Assembly (NCBI GenBank): GCA_019916065.1
Contig: CM034244.1
Span: 35,835,433 to 35,899,432 of the forward strand
Source: Vitellaria paradoxa
Taxonomy: Eukaryota > Streptophyta > Magnoliopsida > Ericales > Sapotaceae
Length of the DNA stretch: 64,000 nt
Direction of reading: 5' to 3'
Shown here piece by piece: positions 1-12,660 of the stretch. The number at the start of each line of letters is the position of its first letter. Positions within the stretch are counted from its first letter, which is position 1. The translations under genes were made by a program, and so were the position numbers. Below the pieces are notes generated by a model. That model did no database searches, was not told the DNA's origin, and saw only the letters and a list, made by a program, of their open reading frames with translations.

Positions 1-518
1 TTAATACCCAGGAGAGTGGTCGCAAGGGAGATGACAACGACTACTTGGAGGAGCAAATGGTATTAGCCTTCAACGCCATGGTGGTCGGCGGAGTGGAAGT
101 GGAAGAGGAGGAGTTCTTAACCAAAGGCATTGGCTGTAAGCAATAAAGTGAGCTCATATTGGGTGGCCTTGGGGGAGATTTTGTCAAGGATGATTGCAAT
201 AGCTGCGTAAAGAAAGAGGGTGGCAGAGATGAGCGAGTGTTTGAAGTTATAGAGATGGTTGGAAGGGATGGTGCCATCCGAGTCGACAGGTTGGCAGCAG
301 GCGTCCGGCCCGATGAAGAGCTCCGTGGATATGAAGGCCAAGTTGCCTCCCATTATTAAAAAGAGCTCTAAGTATCTTGACTTTGAGGTGGGGAACCATA
401 AGAGGGCTGTGTAGCATTTTGGGTTGAGAGTGTATAGCTTGATGTGGTTGAGGAGGTGCCATAACCCTATGACGAAGAATCCAAAGCCAGGTAACACATG
501 TCCCACCAAAGAAGCCAT
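1..518 (-). pseudogene. DUF716/TMEM45-like membrane protein, 5' part, with two nonsense codons
   Basis: The minus strand reads from ATG at 518 into a hydrophobic protein whose opening, MASLVGHVLPGFGFF followed by a GLWHLLNHIK stretch, I recognise as the plant DUF716 (TMEM45-like) multi-pass membrane family; its molecular function is not known to me. The frame is open for 133 codons and then hits TAA at 117-119 (minus strand), with another in-frame TAA at 63-65. At both places the related copy at 21.75 kb has CAA, so each stop is a C-to-T change in a Gln codon. The reading frame otherwise continues to the window edge without an indel, so homology covers about the first 170 residues and the 3' end is outside the window. 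Similarity to the other copy also extends upstream of the ATG to about 590. It is almost certainly non-functional. Confidence 0.82.
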
Positions 519-759
519 CTCTTTGCTAGCTCTGAGGACTTCTCTTCTTCTGCCCCTCCTCCTGCTTCTTGGTTATTAAGCAATTGGGAGTGACAAAGGT
601 TTGATGAAAGGAAAAAAGGGAAAAAAAAAAAAGAATTAAGGTGGGTTTTGGGAAGGGTAGAGCAAAGCAATTCTTGAAAGTGTATATATGGGACTGACAA
701 ATGAGTAAAAGGTCGTTTTGGCTACAATGAAAAAAACGTAACTTTGTGCGTAAGACTGA

Positions 760-2146
760 CATGTGATTAATTAAGTACTCATTAAAAAATTATAAAAATT
801 ATAGAAAATTAAAAAAATTTGAAAAAAATAATTGAAGTTATAGAAATTTAAAAAAATTAGGAGAAAGTTAATTTTGTATTTAATGAAAAAAGTTAAAAAA
901 TTTAGTAAAAGTTAATTTTTTATTTTTTTTATTTATTATTTTTTTTTGGTGTACCAAAGAAAACCCAAATATTGATAGCAACACCTAAAGGTATCAATAG
1001 AATGTAAATATTTGTTTTTAAAACTTTGAGTAAGAGACATATAACCTGATTTTAAAGGAATAAATTAAAAATTAAAAATTGAATTATATAATAATTAAAA
1101 TTATGCGTATCTAAATATGTGTGTATTTCTATCTAATTAATGTATTCTACCATATTAGCTCAACACGACTCTGTAACACGCCATTTGTGGGGGTTAATTA
1201 GAAGCGATCGATTGTGCCAATGTGATGCACTTTTTATTCATCGTGTCCGAATTATCTTATGTGCATCTCAACTAATTGTTAGGATTTTGAAATTGATGAT
1301 TGGGTAATTAAGCCCTTTAATAACACTAAAACTTGAACTCTTGATCTTTAAGGAATAATTCAAAATTTTATTAACTGTGTTAATTTCTCAGGGTTCATTG
1401 TTGTCCATCCCTTTTCAACGTTAGCTTTCAGAAATAGAGATCGTATGTACGTGGGGGCATATTTACAACCATAAAAGCAAAACCTCCCAATGTGATTGCC
1501 TATGAAAAAAGGTGGCACACCCAAATTGCCTTATCTTAGACTCCAACAGGATGAATGCTATAAGCAATTTTAAATATTTTGGAAATCACTTGCTGCTACG
1601 TGTACACCACCTAGGAATTAATGATGATAGCTACTAAACAATGTTGCAACAAATTATGCATGATGAAAGAGTTTCAAGCAACCACAGGCCAGCAAATAAG
1701 GCTCCGCTTTGTAGTAGGTCCTTAATTTCTGATTACTCAATTTTATAATTTTTTTTAAGTCCTCAAATTTATTCTCTTCTATTTTAAATTTTTTTAAATT
1801 ATAAAGGGTAAAAAAATTAAATTAATAAAAAGGTAAAAAATTTAATTAAAAAATTAATTTTTACCAAACTAAGTCCAAGGTCAGATGATTTACAATTTTG
1901 GACAACTAGTGCCCCCAGATATTTTCAAGAACCTTTATTTGTGACAGAGGAAAATTGTTAGAACAAAAATAAATAGCACGTACAAACAACCAAACTAAAA
2001 CTAAACGATATGGAGTCAATGGACGTATAGAAAGCCAATCTATGTAAACCAACAACTTTGTGATGAAAAGGATTTTTATCCTCAATGTTAAGTTATTATT
2101 ATTATTGAAAATTTGTGATTAAAACAAAGATTTCAAACTTGTACAC
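760..2146. other. AT-rich intergenic DNA, no gene seen
   Basis: This stretch is AT-rich with many short A and T runs and no open frame of note. I see no protein similarity, tRNA or clear terminal repeats in it. Confidence 0.6.
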
Positions 2147-2459
2147 TGTTAAGTGTGAAGTCTGATGTAAATAAAAGTAAAATCATACTTTTGTATTTTA
2201 AGGTTTTTTATTTATATGTACTTGGGTTCCTTACAACTATAAAATGAATGCCTAGGATTACCGCTATTGAAACCTTGTAACTTTTTCTTGTACTTCATCA
2301 TAATGAAATATTCTAACGCCTTGTTGATGTATGATTAAGCAATTAGCTTAAGTCGAGATTACGTAAATCTCTGTCTCTTGTTTCTTCTTGTTTGTGATTA
2401 TTTTCTATTATTTTATTGTATGCGTTTACTTGTGAGTTTGAGCGTTCGAATCCTCAACA
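2147..2459 (+). repeat. 5' LTR of the 2.1-kb copia remnant
   Basis: The 313-base segment starts TGTTAAG and ends CTCAACA directly before the primer-binding site. It contains a TATAAAAT box and a run of A-rich signals downstream. The left boundary is inferred from the TG, because there is no second LTR to compare with. Confidence 0.55.
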
Positions 2460-2461
2460 AT

Positions 2462-2473
2462 TGGTATCAGAGC
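2462..2473 (+). other. tRNA-iMet primer-binding site of copia remnant
   Basis: TGGTATCAGAGC is a perfect complement to the 3' end of plant initiator tRNA-Met, the usual minus-strand primer for copia elements. It begins two bases after the LTR. Confidence 0.85.
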
Positions 2474-4082
2474 TCTAAGTAATGAGGTTAAAGGTTTACA
2501 CAATGGCTAAAGACAAATACAAGATCGAGAAGTTCAATGGTATGAATTACACTTTTTGGAAGATGCAGATAGATATATTTTGTATCAAAAAACTATTTAT
2601 ATCTTCCGATTAGCGGGAAAAAAGCCAGAAGTATAACACAAAAAGATTTGAATATTTTAGATCGCAAAACTTTGGGACTATGTGATTGAGTCTCACACTA
2701 TTGGTTGTGTCAAATATTGCCAAAGAAAAGACTACAATGGATTTGTTCAAAACTTCAGAAAAAAATATACGAGAAACCTTTTGTAGTGAATAGGTATATC
2801 TTATGAAAAAAGTTGATTAATTTAAAGATGCCAGAAAACTCCATTGTTGCTGAACATCTGAATGAATTTAATACGGTAACGAATTAGTTAAAATTCGTGG
2901 ATATTAATTTTAATGATGAAATTAGAACTCTCATTCTATTATCGAGTTTGCAAAAAGTTGGAATGGACTTGTCATGGTAGTTAATAATTCCTTGAGTCTG
3001 CAAAAATAAAATTAGAAGATGTTATTGGGTTGATTTTAGGAGAAGAGGCTAGAAGGAGAGTATTAGATGAGGATGTTGCTATGGGCTAAGTACGGAGGAA
3101 ATAGGCAGGTCTATGAATAAGGGAAACAACAAGGGCAAGCCAAAGGAAATTCAAAAAACAAGGGTAAGATTAAATCTCGTGGTCGAAATGTAAAACCTGA
3201 GGTTTGTTGGAACTATAGTCAGATGGGCACTTGAAGCAAGGACTATACGGTATCGTCGAAAAAGTAGCAGAACATGAATAATCAGGGGGTAAGAACATCG
3301 TCAATGTCATAGATGAGTCGGATAATGAAACCTCAATATGTTCGCTCGATTCTCATAATAAGTCTTGGATTGTAGACTCAGGAGTCTCATTCCATGCTAC
3401 TCCACGCATGGATGTGTTACAAAATTATGTGTAAGAAAATTTCAAAAAGGTCTACTTGGGTGATAATGAGGCTTGCAACATAGTTGAGAAAAGAGGATGT
3501 GCAAATTACTTAGATAGATGGGATAGTACTGAAATTGAAGGATGTTAGACATGTGCCTAGTCTAACGAGGAATTTTATTTCGGTGGGTTAGTTGTCAGAA
3601 GGTGAAGTGGTCACATCGTTTACATTAAATGCTTAGAAGATGAGCAAAGGGGCCTTGATTGTGGTTTGTGATAAAAAAAAAAAGGAACCCTATATGTATC
3701 TTCAAGTACTTTCAGTAACATCGCAATGGCAACATCAACAATTAATTGTACAACATGGCATCATAGGCTGAGTCACATGAGCAACAAAGGGGATGAAAGT
3801 AATGTTGTTGAATGGTAAATTACCGAGTTGTAAACCAATGAATTTGGACTTCTGTGAGAATTGTGTCTTCGGGAAATAGAAGAAAGATAGCTTTAAAAAG
3901 GTGACAAGAACCCTAAAATTAAAGAAGTTGGAGTTATTTCATATAGACGTGTGAGGCTCTTCTCAAGTATCTTCTCTTGGCGACTCATGTTATTTGTTAC
4001 TTTTATTGATGACGCTACTAGAAAATTATGAATTTATTTCTCAAGCATAAATCTGATATGTTTGGTGTTTTCAAGAATTGGA

Positions 4083-4929
4083 ATATATGATGGTGAGTTT
4101 GAGGTTCACTGTACTGTGAATGTTAGAATTTTTAGCTTCAAGATGTCATTAGTCACGACAGCATGTGTAAAAACACGTCTAACACTAAAAAAAAATTTAA
4201 TTGATATATTACAATACCAAAACGGATTTTGTAACGATAATAACAAATTCAGCATTCGAAAATTATTTGGCAAGATGAAAAATTCATAATTTGAGAATTA
4301 TTTGGGATAGTTTGAAAATAAGTATAAAAAAAACTTGACATAACACCCAAATTCGTTAAAAAACTCATAAATTATTTAAGAATAATTCGACAGAATATAT
4401 CATTAATTTTGTCGTAGGCATAACATTTTTAACGAGTAATAATTTTTTTAATTATATTTATAACCATAATTACATGAATAAAAAATTATTCATTATGTTG
4501 TGTGTATATATATATTTATATCTTCTATACGTACATATATAAATTAAAGGGTAACTTACATTAACACCCCTTAAACTTTTCAACTTGTTACACTTACACC
4601 CCCTGTAACCCCACAATTTTTAAGAATTACACAACTATTTTAGAGACACTCTAATAGTTTTTAGTAATTACAAAACACACCTTAAAATCCACACGTTCTT
4701 CCTAATATCATACTTTTTATATTTATGATATTTTTTGTCTCTTGATCTATTCCACAATCTACGGATTAATCTATTAATATTAGATACTAATCATATAAAT
4801 AGTTAAAGGGCTTCCTGAAACTTTAATATCACATACATAAGAAAAAAAAGATTCAACAGAAGCAAAAAAGACAAGATAAACTCTAGTATCATAATTCACA
4901 AGCTATGGACCTTTATAATATTCACAATC
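4083..4929. other. AT-rich spacer between copia remnant and viral insertion
   Basis: No coding similarity is visible. A short open frame at 4062-4289 spans the end of the copia remnant and has no recognisable motif. The right edge is where viral leader sequence begins; the exact host/virus junction cannot be set without a reference. Confidence 0.45.
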
Positions 4930-4943
4930 TCAGAATTGTATGG

Positions 4944-4955
4944 GCTCTAATACTA
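4944..4955 (-). other. Decayed tRNA-Met primer site of the pararetrovirus
   Basis: The minus strand reads TAGTATTAGAGC, which is the plant tRNA-Met primer site with two transitions. It lies downstream of the viral TATA box and poly(A) signal in viral sense, where the minus-strand primer site is expected in Caulimoviridae. Confidence 0.6.
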
Positions 4956-5051
4956 GTAGGATTTAGCTTTAGCATGCTTCGTTTGGACACTCAAGTCAGG
5001 AAAGAGATAAGAAAAGAGAGAAAATTTAGAAAATAGTTAAACACTAAAACT

Positions 5052-5057
5052 TTTATT
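5052..5057 (-). terminator. Viral poly(A) signal AATAAA
   Basis: AATAAA on the minus strand lies about 75 bases downstream of the TATA box at 5134-5128. Caulimovirid pregenomic RNA normally carries its poly(A) signal soon after the start site, so the spacing fits. Confidence 0.55.
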
Positions 5058-5127
5058 GATAATATATTACAGAGAGAGGGAAAGAGCACTCTATTTTTTG
5101 TGTCCCTTCATTACCTCAAGACTCAAT

Positions 5128-5134
5128 TATATAA
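5128..5134 (-). promoter_or_regulatory. TATA box of the viral pregenomic RNA promoter
   Basis: TATATAA on the minus strand sits about 150 bases after the stop of the last viral ORF and before the AATAAA signal, in the expected place for the 35S-type promoter. Whether it is active in the host cannot be judged from sequence. Confidence 0.55.
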
Positions 5135-5445
5135 GCCTCAGACCCAGACTTGAAACTTGGAATTCAAACATACAAAATAAAAGATAAAGTCTGAAAAGGA
5201 AAAAGACAACCAACAAATATTAAATTAGTACAATAATGGAATTATTTTTTGTTAAAGCAGATTCCTTCATTCACATGGTGTTCACATGGGCTCTGACGTG
5301 TGCTGGATAAGGGTGTAATCGCTCATGACCCACTTTTGAAAAAGTTTATTTTTTTCTTTTGATAATATTCCTAGTTGGTCTACTGCGCTTCCGTGATGGT
5401 ATAGCTTTGTTAGCCTTCTATCATATTTTCAGTATTGTGCCACTC

Positions 5446-5453
5446 TCCTCAGT
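5446..5453. repeat. Left target-site duplication of hAT element
   Basis: TCCTCAGT directly precedes the CAGGGCGG terminus. The partner at the other end is CCCTCAGT, seven of eight bases equal; 8 bp is the hAT standard. Confidence 0.8.
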
Positions 5454-8400
5454 CAGGGCGGATCTAGGATTTTCTCATGGGGGGCATAATGTATAAAAAT
5501 TACACAAAAACATACTTTGTATTAAAACTTAAAAGTAAGTAATACAAAAGCTAAACATTGTTCTCCATATTAAAATTTAACTTACAATTGACCCCAACGA
5601 TTTTTTCATATTTTGAAAATAATTCATGATAGATTCATTTAACAAGCTGCTAAATATATCTTTTTCAATATACACAACCAAACAATCATTCATCAACTCA
5701 TCACCCATTCGGTTGCGAAGTCGATTCTTCACTATCTTTATACCAAAGAATGCCCTCTCTACTGTAGCAGTTGCAATGGGCAAAATCAAGATCAAAGTTA
5801 GGAGCTTGTAAACTAATGGGTATGCCATATCTTTCTATTTTCAACCATCTTTTGAGTAATGTCACCAAACCCCTTTAAACCTGAAAACTCAACATTCAAG
5901 TGCATATCCATAATGAAATTTTCAAGTTGATCCGAAAGTGCTAAAAGCTCAATGTCTGAAAAGTCTTTTGGGTAAAATTGAGCTAATTGAATCACCTTTT
6001 GCTTGTCAAAAGCAGCAAATGAATTGGATGGATTTAGGCATGAAACACAAAGCAACAACTTGGTATTTACCTCAATAAATCTGTTATTTAGCTCTTGCAG
6101 TTGCATATCTATGACAGTATTGAATAATTCAACACAGTAGTGTATGAGTTTGTCATTTCTTCAGTTCTACGGCGTGATCTTCCTTGAACTACATACAAAT
6201 CATCCATGCTAGGAATACTAATGATGTTTCACACAAAAAGCAAAACTTTTTCCACCAAAGAATTCCACCTATTATCCCTCATCGCTTGAAAGTCTTTTCT
6301 TAGAAATGTCAAACTAAGACAATTGCATTCCCAATATCTTGCTCTTTCCATTGTAGTGCTTGAGACAAATCATTTTTTATTCCCAATATTGATTTCATCA
6401 AATGCAAAGTAATCACAAACTCAAAGGATTGCATCGCTTTTAATAAACGCAATACTTCAGCCTTTTGATCTGAATTTGTTCCCTCCTCTACAACCACATC
6501 AAGCACATCAATTACTGAGGCAAACATGTTAATCAAGCTCATAATAGTCCCATAATGCGATCCCCAACGTGTATCACTTGGCCGAATTATAGTACTTTCT
6601 TGATTCAAGCCTCGCCCACTTGTGATTTCTTCATTTTCCAAGCCTTCAATAATTCGAGCAACTTGTGCCTCTCGCAAAGTATCCCGTCGCTTGCACGAAG
6701 ATCCAACCACATTAACAATATTAGAAATCAAGAAGAAGAGCGTGGCAATAAGGACATGGTTCTTCGCCACTGCAACAAGAGCTAGTTGAAGCTGGTGAGC
6801 AAAACAATGCACATAATATGCACACTCATTCTCTTTCAAGATAAGAGTCTTCAATCCATTAATTCACCTTGCATATTACTTGCTCCATCATAACCTTGCC
6901 CACGCAACATAGATATGCTTAATCCATGTGCAAAAATAACTCTTCAAGTGCATTTTTTAAGGGACTGGGCAGGTGTGCTAGTGACATGCTTTAAGCCTAG
7001 AAAACGTTCAACCACGCATTATTTTTTGTTTACAAATCTCAAAACAACGGCCATTTGCTCCTTCATTGACACGTCACGAGATTCATCAAGGAGAACAGAA
7101 AATAATCCATCACCAAGCTCTTTAATTATAGTATTGGTTGTTTCAAATGCACAAGCTCGAACAATATCCTTCTGAATTTGAGGCGCTATTAACTTAAGAT
7201 TCTCAGGAGCATTCTTAAGTGCAACATTTCTCACCTCCTCATTATGATCTGTAAGGAATTTAAAAGCTCTAAAAAATTTCCCTGATTGTTTGAACCATCA
7301 TACTCATTGTGCCCACGAAATGGAAGTCCTTGTCTTAAAAGGAATCTAATGTAGTCAATTGATGCATTAAGTCGAATTCTATAATCAATTCTTGCTTCTT
7401 CTGTCAATTTTACCAAAACTGGTTTCAATATGTTGTTTTTGATTCATCAAATCTTGGCATTTACTCCAAGCTTGTCTGTGAGTACTATTATCTCCTCCCT
7501 CATGTTTGCGAAGCTTATCTTTCTTCTTCTAATCCCTAAAACCTTCACTAACAAATGCATCACCACCCCTTTGATCTCCACACTCATTCTTAAAAGATAA
7601 CAGTAAAGGCAAAATGTAGAATCTTTTGATATGCTATACTCCAACCACTTAAATTCATCAAACCATGCAGGATTAAATCTTCTTAACTTTCCATTGAAAT
7701 CTCTTTGTGGAAATTCATGTTTACGAGGTTGGCAAGCACCATTAAGGTAGTACTTTCTATGAACCATTCACGAATATTGGGATCATATTCGACAATCTTA
7801 GGCCGTACTCCTTGATCAGATGGAAGTTCAGGGAGGTTGAATTCTGCATGATCACTTCTTGAAGAAATCTTTGATACTTGATGAGTGTGTAAAAACTCGA
7901 TTGGATGGAAACTCTAGAACCTTGGATTCCACACAAGTTTTTTTTGAAGGTTAACTACTCAATGGTGGCTTTTCTAAGGAGATTTTTGTTGAAGGATCAT
8001 TGGAATTCATCGAAGATGACTCTTCTTCATCACTTTTACTTTTATAATATCTCAACATATCTAAAAAAAAATTAAAGTGGAGTATAAATAGCAAATATAA
8101 TGTTTATACAGAAGAAAAATCACATTGAATTAAAAAAACAAACAAAATAAGTTATTAATCACAAATCAAACATACACAATTTTCAACCATTCCAAAATCA
8201 TGAGAAGTTGAAAAACAAGCTAGATTTTTGAGCATACACAACAATACTCAAATGCCAAAATCATACATTCGCTTTAAAAAAAATACTCATAGTCTTGAAT
8301 TATATACAAAACCATTTATACTTGATACTCACAGTTTAATTGGTTGCCTAATTAATTCTTTTAGCATAAAATAGTCATAGTTAGTCATGTCATTTTCAAA

Positions 8401-9374
8401 TTAGCATTTTCTTACCGAAATTGATTTTTAGATAACACTTTTTCAAGCAAACAAGAAACATAAATAAATAAATAATTTGCTTAATATAAGCCTGTTATTA
8501 AAAAAAAAAAAAACTAATCCAAAGTTTATTAAGTTAGTTAAAGACATTTTTTTATATAAATAAATATTCATATTTGACCATGTAAGATCAACCTAAATTT
8601 TGAGAAGTATATTTAAAATTAAAAGTAGATTAAATAGAATCCATGATCTTTTAAATAGTAATTTTGGTAACAGTAATAGTTAGATTTGAATTTTGTTCTT
8701 GACTCGGTCCACCAACTTAATTAGCATCCTAAGAGCAATTAATTCAATATTGATCTAAAAGTCTTCCATTTTCATTTTTGTATGTCAAATCTTTTGAGTT
8801 ATTTATTTGGTTTTTTTTTTTTTTTTTTTTTTTTGCATACATTAATTCCTATTATCTACATTTTCAAAGAATTCCAGCTGAAGTGGATTAGGGAGAAAAT
8901 TGGTCTCATAAGCCTGTGCTATTTACATGTAACATCAAGGATAATATTGCCTATGTGAAGGACGATGCAACTATAGAGGAGATTAACGCAGCAGAACAAC
9001 TGTATTATTTAGCTGTAATCCACAAAACCAAAAATTTGACAAAGAGTGAACTGGAAAAAAAAAATAAAATGCTTACTTGTTCTCAATATTGCAGATTTGC
9101 TGTCGTTTCACGTTGGGTGTCCGCCGGAATCAACTGGATTCACGGAGTCACGGTCGCGGAAAGTCGGAGAGATGAGAGATGTTGCTCGCTGAAGTTGGAC
9201 GAAGTCACGGACTCAGGGAGGGCTGCAATTGCAGCTGGAATTGGGTATATTAAACCTATTAGGGCTTATGTTAGTTTTGTAATAACTTAAAGGGTTAGGG
9301 GTATTTTAGTAAATTTACCTGTAAAACTCAGGGGGGTCACATGCCCCCCTTGCCTCTGAATAGCTCCGCCGCTG
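5454..9374 (-). mobile_element. hAT transposon, 3.92 kb, inserted in viral DNA
   Basis: The left end reads CAGGGCGGATCTAGGA and the right end, on the other strand, CAGCGGCGGAGCTATT, the usual start of plant hAT elements of the TTF-zinc-finger group. Both ends then run into a G-run (GGGGGGCAT-like). An 8-bp target duplication flanks the element. A decayed transposase lies on the minus strand between about 7950 and 5577. The part from about 8050 to 9300 is leader and AT-rich DNA with no recognised gene; a plus-strand open frame at 8916-9290 there has no family features. The element interrupts the last viral ORF and so is younger than the viral integration. Confidence 0.88.
5577..7960 (-). pseudogene. 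hAT transposase, TTF-type zinc finger / DUF4371 type, degenerate
   Basis: From the N-terminal side: a TTF-type zinc-finger block (7767-7447) with PQRDFNGKLRRFNPAWF and an FCLYCY Cys pair; a DUF4371-type block (7428-7019) containing LLDESRDVSMKEQMAVVLRF; the central RNase-H-like region (6854-6309) with YYVHCFAHQLQLAL and PSDTRWGSHYGTI; and the C-terminal hAT dimerisation domain (5828-5577) with LPIATATVERAFFGIK and RLRNRMGDELMNDC. Open blocks are separated by frameshifts and stops, so no full transposase can be made. The conserved motifs themselves are well kept, which suggests moderate age. It resembles the ZMYM1-like transposases common in plants. Confidence 0.85.
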
Positions 9375-9382
9375 CCCTCAGT
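9375..9382. repeat. Right target-site duplication of hAT element
   Basis: CCCTCAGT follows the terminal CTG of the element and pairs with TCCTCAGT at 5446-5453 with one mismatch. On the minus strand it lies within the last viral ORF. Confidence 0.8.
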
Positions 9383-10648
9383 TACGTTCTCCCAATAATC
9401 CTGATTTGCCTGGGCATCTTCAGCTGTGAATGCGGCTTCTAATTCCATTTTGGCTTCGAATTTTTCACATATTTCATCAAGGTAGATTGCTACCTCTGAT
9501 GGAGCATTAATTTCCATTCGGCTTACTTTGTTTAAAAAGTCGAATGCTTCTTATTTCTGTTCTTTAGTAGCTTGGAACATTAACAAGGGCAGAGAGAAGA
9601 AGATACAAACAATCTTCTGCCATCTGTTACCATATGTTTTTTTGGAAAATTTTGGCATGGTAAACCAATTCTATCCAAGACCACAACATAATTTGTTCTT
9701 CTGAAGTGACTTCATTTTTCACTGGGTTTAGAGGAAACATAGGTATCAAGGATGAAGTATTCCCTTAATTTCAGATTTGATATGGCTCATGAAACCTTTC
9801 GTTGTACCGCTAATCCAACAGAACTGTAAACTTCAAAACATGGTTTCTTTTAAAACCATAGGCAATTTTGTTGATTATGGTTTTGATCATGGTTAAAAAT
9901 CTTGATAGGTCGTTGCCTCTAATGGATTGAAGATGATCTTTTTGACCAAACCACAATCAATTGTTTCGAACCTCCAATTGTCACTTTTGAAGGTCGAACT
10001 GAATTTTTTTGATATAGAAAACAGAATCAATTCTAGTTTTATCAAAAAATTCTTGAAGGATCGGTTTAATCTTCTATTGTTAATATATTTATTAATAATT
10101 GAAAATACTGCTCTAGAAAGGACTTGTTTAGCCTCTTCATAAAGCTTATTCTTTTAACTTTTTCAAGATGAGCATTACCATTAATAATTTTCAAAACTTC
10201 CATAATTTGCTGAATTTTAGAAATCTTTTGGTAATTGAACAAAGAAGTTTCAAAGTCAAATTTCGAAATCATATTTTTGACAATTCTTTTAAATTATTGA
10301 TTTTGTCATGGAGCTTTTTTAGCTCGTAAACCATTCCGGTTGTTACTTTGCAAAATTCATAATTTTTCCTACAATATGGCTTTTCAATATTTATTAAGGG
10401 GCTCATGAAGTTTATTCTTCAGACCAAGATTGAAGAAATCTAGTGGCTTCTTCTATCAATGCAAGTGGCTTTTTTAGCACTACTTGATCATAGCTCCCTT
10501 GAGACAAGTTTTCTAGAATATTTTCCCAGAAAAAGTATTTTTAGCTTATTTAGCTGTTACTTCCTTGCCTTTAGAGCTGGTTATCCTAGGCATCTTAGTC
10601 TTATTTGACCTTTTTGATTTCTACAGTATAAAGACCTTTGTTAGTCTC

Positions 10649-12660
10649 TTAATATCCATCTAGATGTCTGCTAAGATAATCTGCAATAACATTTTTAGCA
10701 GATCCAATATGCTCAACTTCAAATGTATATTAAGAAATATAATTGGAGCACCTAATTCTTTTAGGGTTATTTTCAAATTTCTTTTTCTAAGAAAGTTTTT
10801 TAACCGTTTGATTATATGTTCTTATCAGAAACTTAATAGGAGCTAGATAAATTTAAAATCTCTTTATACCATTTTTTATGGCTAAGAGTTATTTTTCAAA
10901 AATAATATAATTAAGTTCATTTGGTTTGAACTTAATAGAATTATATCCACATATTAATTCTTTAGAACCTTTTGTTCTTTAAGAATTTTGAGAATATCTG
11001 TTTGTTCAGATTTCTCTTTTATTTTACTGTTTTTAATACTACTCTCCAAAACATTTTGAGGAATTTGTCTCTAGAATTAAGAGATCGGATTTTGTAGGAA
11101 ATAAACGTTTAGGTTAGATTTAAACAAGGTTTTGATTTCTTTTAATCTCTTTGTATCTTCTTCATTCCATTCAATTTTTATATTAAAATTCTTTAATTCT
11201 TTTGAGCTTTCTTCAAATTTTCAAAGAATGGTTTTTCCCCATTTTGACAGACTTTTTACAAATTGTCTTCCATAGTTTAATAAGCCAAGAAGACTTTGCA
11301 AGTCTTTTAGGGTTTCTAGTTTTTTCTAGGAACTCTTTAATTTTGTGATTATATGAGGTTGTAACACAATTTCTGTTGAACTGAGTACAATTCCTAAATA
11401 ATAAATTTTTTCTTTTCCTATCTCAATCTTTTTTTGGACTAAGAATAATTCTATTATCAAGAATTTTTTTACAAACTATTTCCAAATGATGTTTATGCTC
11501 TTTTCTATTTTTTGAGAAACAACAATACATTATCTATATAGACTAGACAAAATTTTTAATATCTTTAAAGATATCGTCCATCCACCTTTGAAATATTTGT
11601 GGCACATTATATATTTCAAATGGTAGAACTGTCCACTGGTAATGGCCATATGGAGCTGAGAAAGCAGCCAATGGTTTTGACTCTTCTGTAAGCTTGATTT
11701 GCCAAAAACCTTGTTTACAGTCAAACTTACTAAATATTTTTAAAACATCTAGTTTGAGTTACTAAAACATCTTTTCTAAGTATAAATACCGATCAAAGAT
11801 CAAATTTTCATTCGGTTTTTTATAATTGATGACCATCCTAGTTTTTTCTCTTTTTCTTTCACTATGGTTCATTACGAGAAAAGTAGAACTAGAATGTTGG
11901 CTTCTAGTTGGTTCTATAAGCTTATCAAAAAGTTCTCTTATTTGAACTTGAAATTCGTCTATATCTTGTTTGGTATAGACCATTGGTTTATCCTAATTAT
12001 TTTCTGTTCATCTTTTAATTTTAGATAACAGCTCTAGAAACTTTTTTCTATAGCATTAAAGGATCTTCTGAGAAATTCGGCTTAATTTGTTATAAACCCA
12101 ATGAGATTCATCAATTGATTTTAATGAATCGATTAAAATCGGACTACTATCACCACGCTTAATTGGCGTAAATCCTTAGAACAAAGTAAATCATGTGTTT
12201 TTAATTAGGGAATCTGATAAGATTTATTTCTATTAGTCAAGGTTACATGATCATGGGATCCACTCATAGGATAGTACTAAGCAAGAAAATTATTTCCTAA
12301 AAGTATAACTCCATGCATTAAAAGAAAACATAGTATTTTTGGGATCCTAAAGGTCTTTTTACCTTTAGTTATTTTTACAAAAAATATAATGTCATTTGCT
12401 TTAAAATCTATTATAAATGTGGTGTCATTAGCATTTTTTGCTAAAATTGAATTTTTCATTTGAATCCAATATTCTTTAGGTATGGCATTTGGTTGACATA
12501 CCGCAGTTGTAGCTCCGGTATCTACAAGTGCATGTAGGCTGTATGGTTTGTAGCCTTCAAATTCAAATGTAATTTCAATATAACAATATTTCTCTTATTT
12601 TGATTATAAAAAAAATATTATTTCTGAATCCATATTTATTTGTTCAAAAATCATGAATTT
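10649..12660 (-). pseudogene. Pararetroviral protease, reverse transcriptase and RNase H region, inactive
   Basis: The aspartic protease shows HALVDTGATTAV (DTGA at 12522-12511). The reverse transcriptase start reads VMNHSERKREKTRMVINYKK within an open block at 11983-11762, followed by an open block at 11724-11530. The catalytic box at 11540-11529 reads YIDN, so the second catalytic Asp is replaced by Asn. The RNase H end is marked by ADYLSR at 10684-10667, then a stop at 10649. Stops and frameshifts occur throughout. In the virus this polyprotein would process itself and copy pregenomic RNA to DNA; here it cannot. Confidence 0.85.

Larger units (their letters stand above)
2147..4082 (+). mobile_element. 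Truncated, decayed Ty1/copia retrotransposon (5' LTR, gag, protease, start of integrase)
   Basis: A likely 5' LTR (2147-2459, begins TGTT, ends CA, with a TATA-like TATAAAAT near 2239) is followed at once by a tRNA-Met primer-binding site. From ATG 2503 the sequence reads MAKDKYKIEKFNGMNY and then a WKMQ motif, typical of copia gag. Further on there is a protease-type SWIVDSG (DSG at 3375-3383) and a WHHRLSHMSNKGM pre-integrase motif near 3755. Several stop codons and frameshifts separate these blocks. Similarity stops near 4082, before any reverse transcriptase, and I find no 3' LTR, so the element lost its 3' half. It lies just beyond the primer-site end of the viral insertion. Confidence 0.8.
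5282..10620 (-). pseudogene. Last viral ORF (transactivator position), interrupted by hAT element
   Basis: After the RNase H stop at 10649 a new minus-strand coding stretch opens near 10593 (MPRITSSKGKEV) and can be followed with stops and frameshifts through an open block at 10272-10066 and another at 9517-9383. It is cut at 9382 by the hAT element and resumes at 5453, running to a stop at 5282. Joining evidence is direct: the same codons flank the transposon, and coding character resumes on its far side, with one frameshift near 5430. Its position after RNase H is that of the translational transactivator/inclusion protein in viruses that have one, but I see no diagnostic motif, so the function is inferred from order only. 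Confidence 0.55.

Noticed and set aside
8916..9290. Plus-strand open frame of 124 codons inside the hAT element
   Set aside because: It has no family features, lies in the leader part of the transposon on the strand opposite to the transposase, and runs into the terminal region.
9287..9517. Minus-strand open frame of 76 codons
   Set aside because: It is a chimera: its first part is the last viral ORF and its end is read through the hAT terminus, so it is not a gene.
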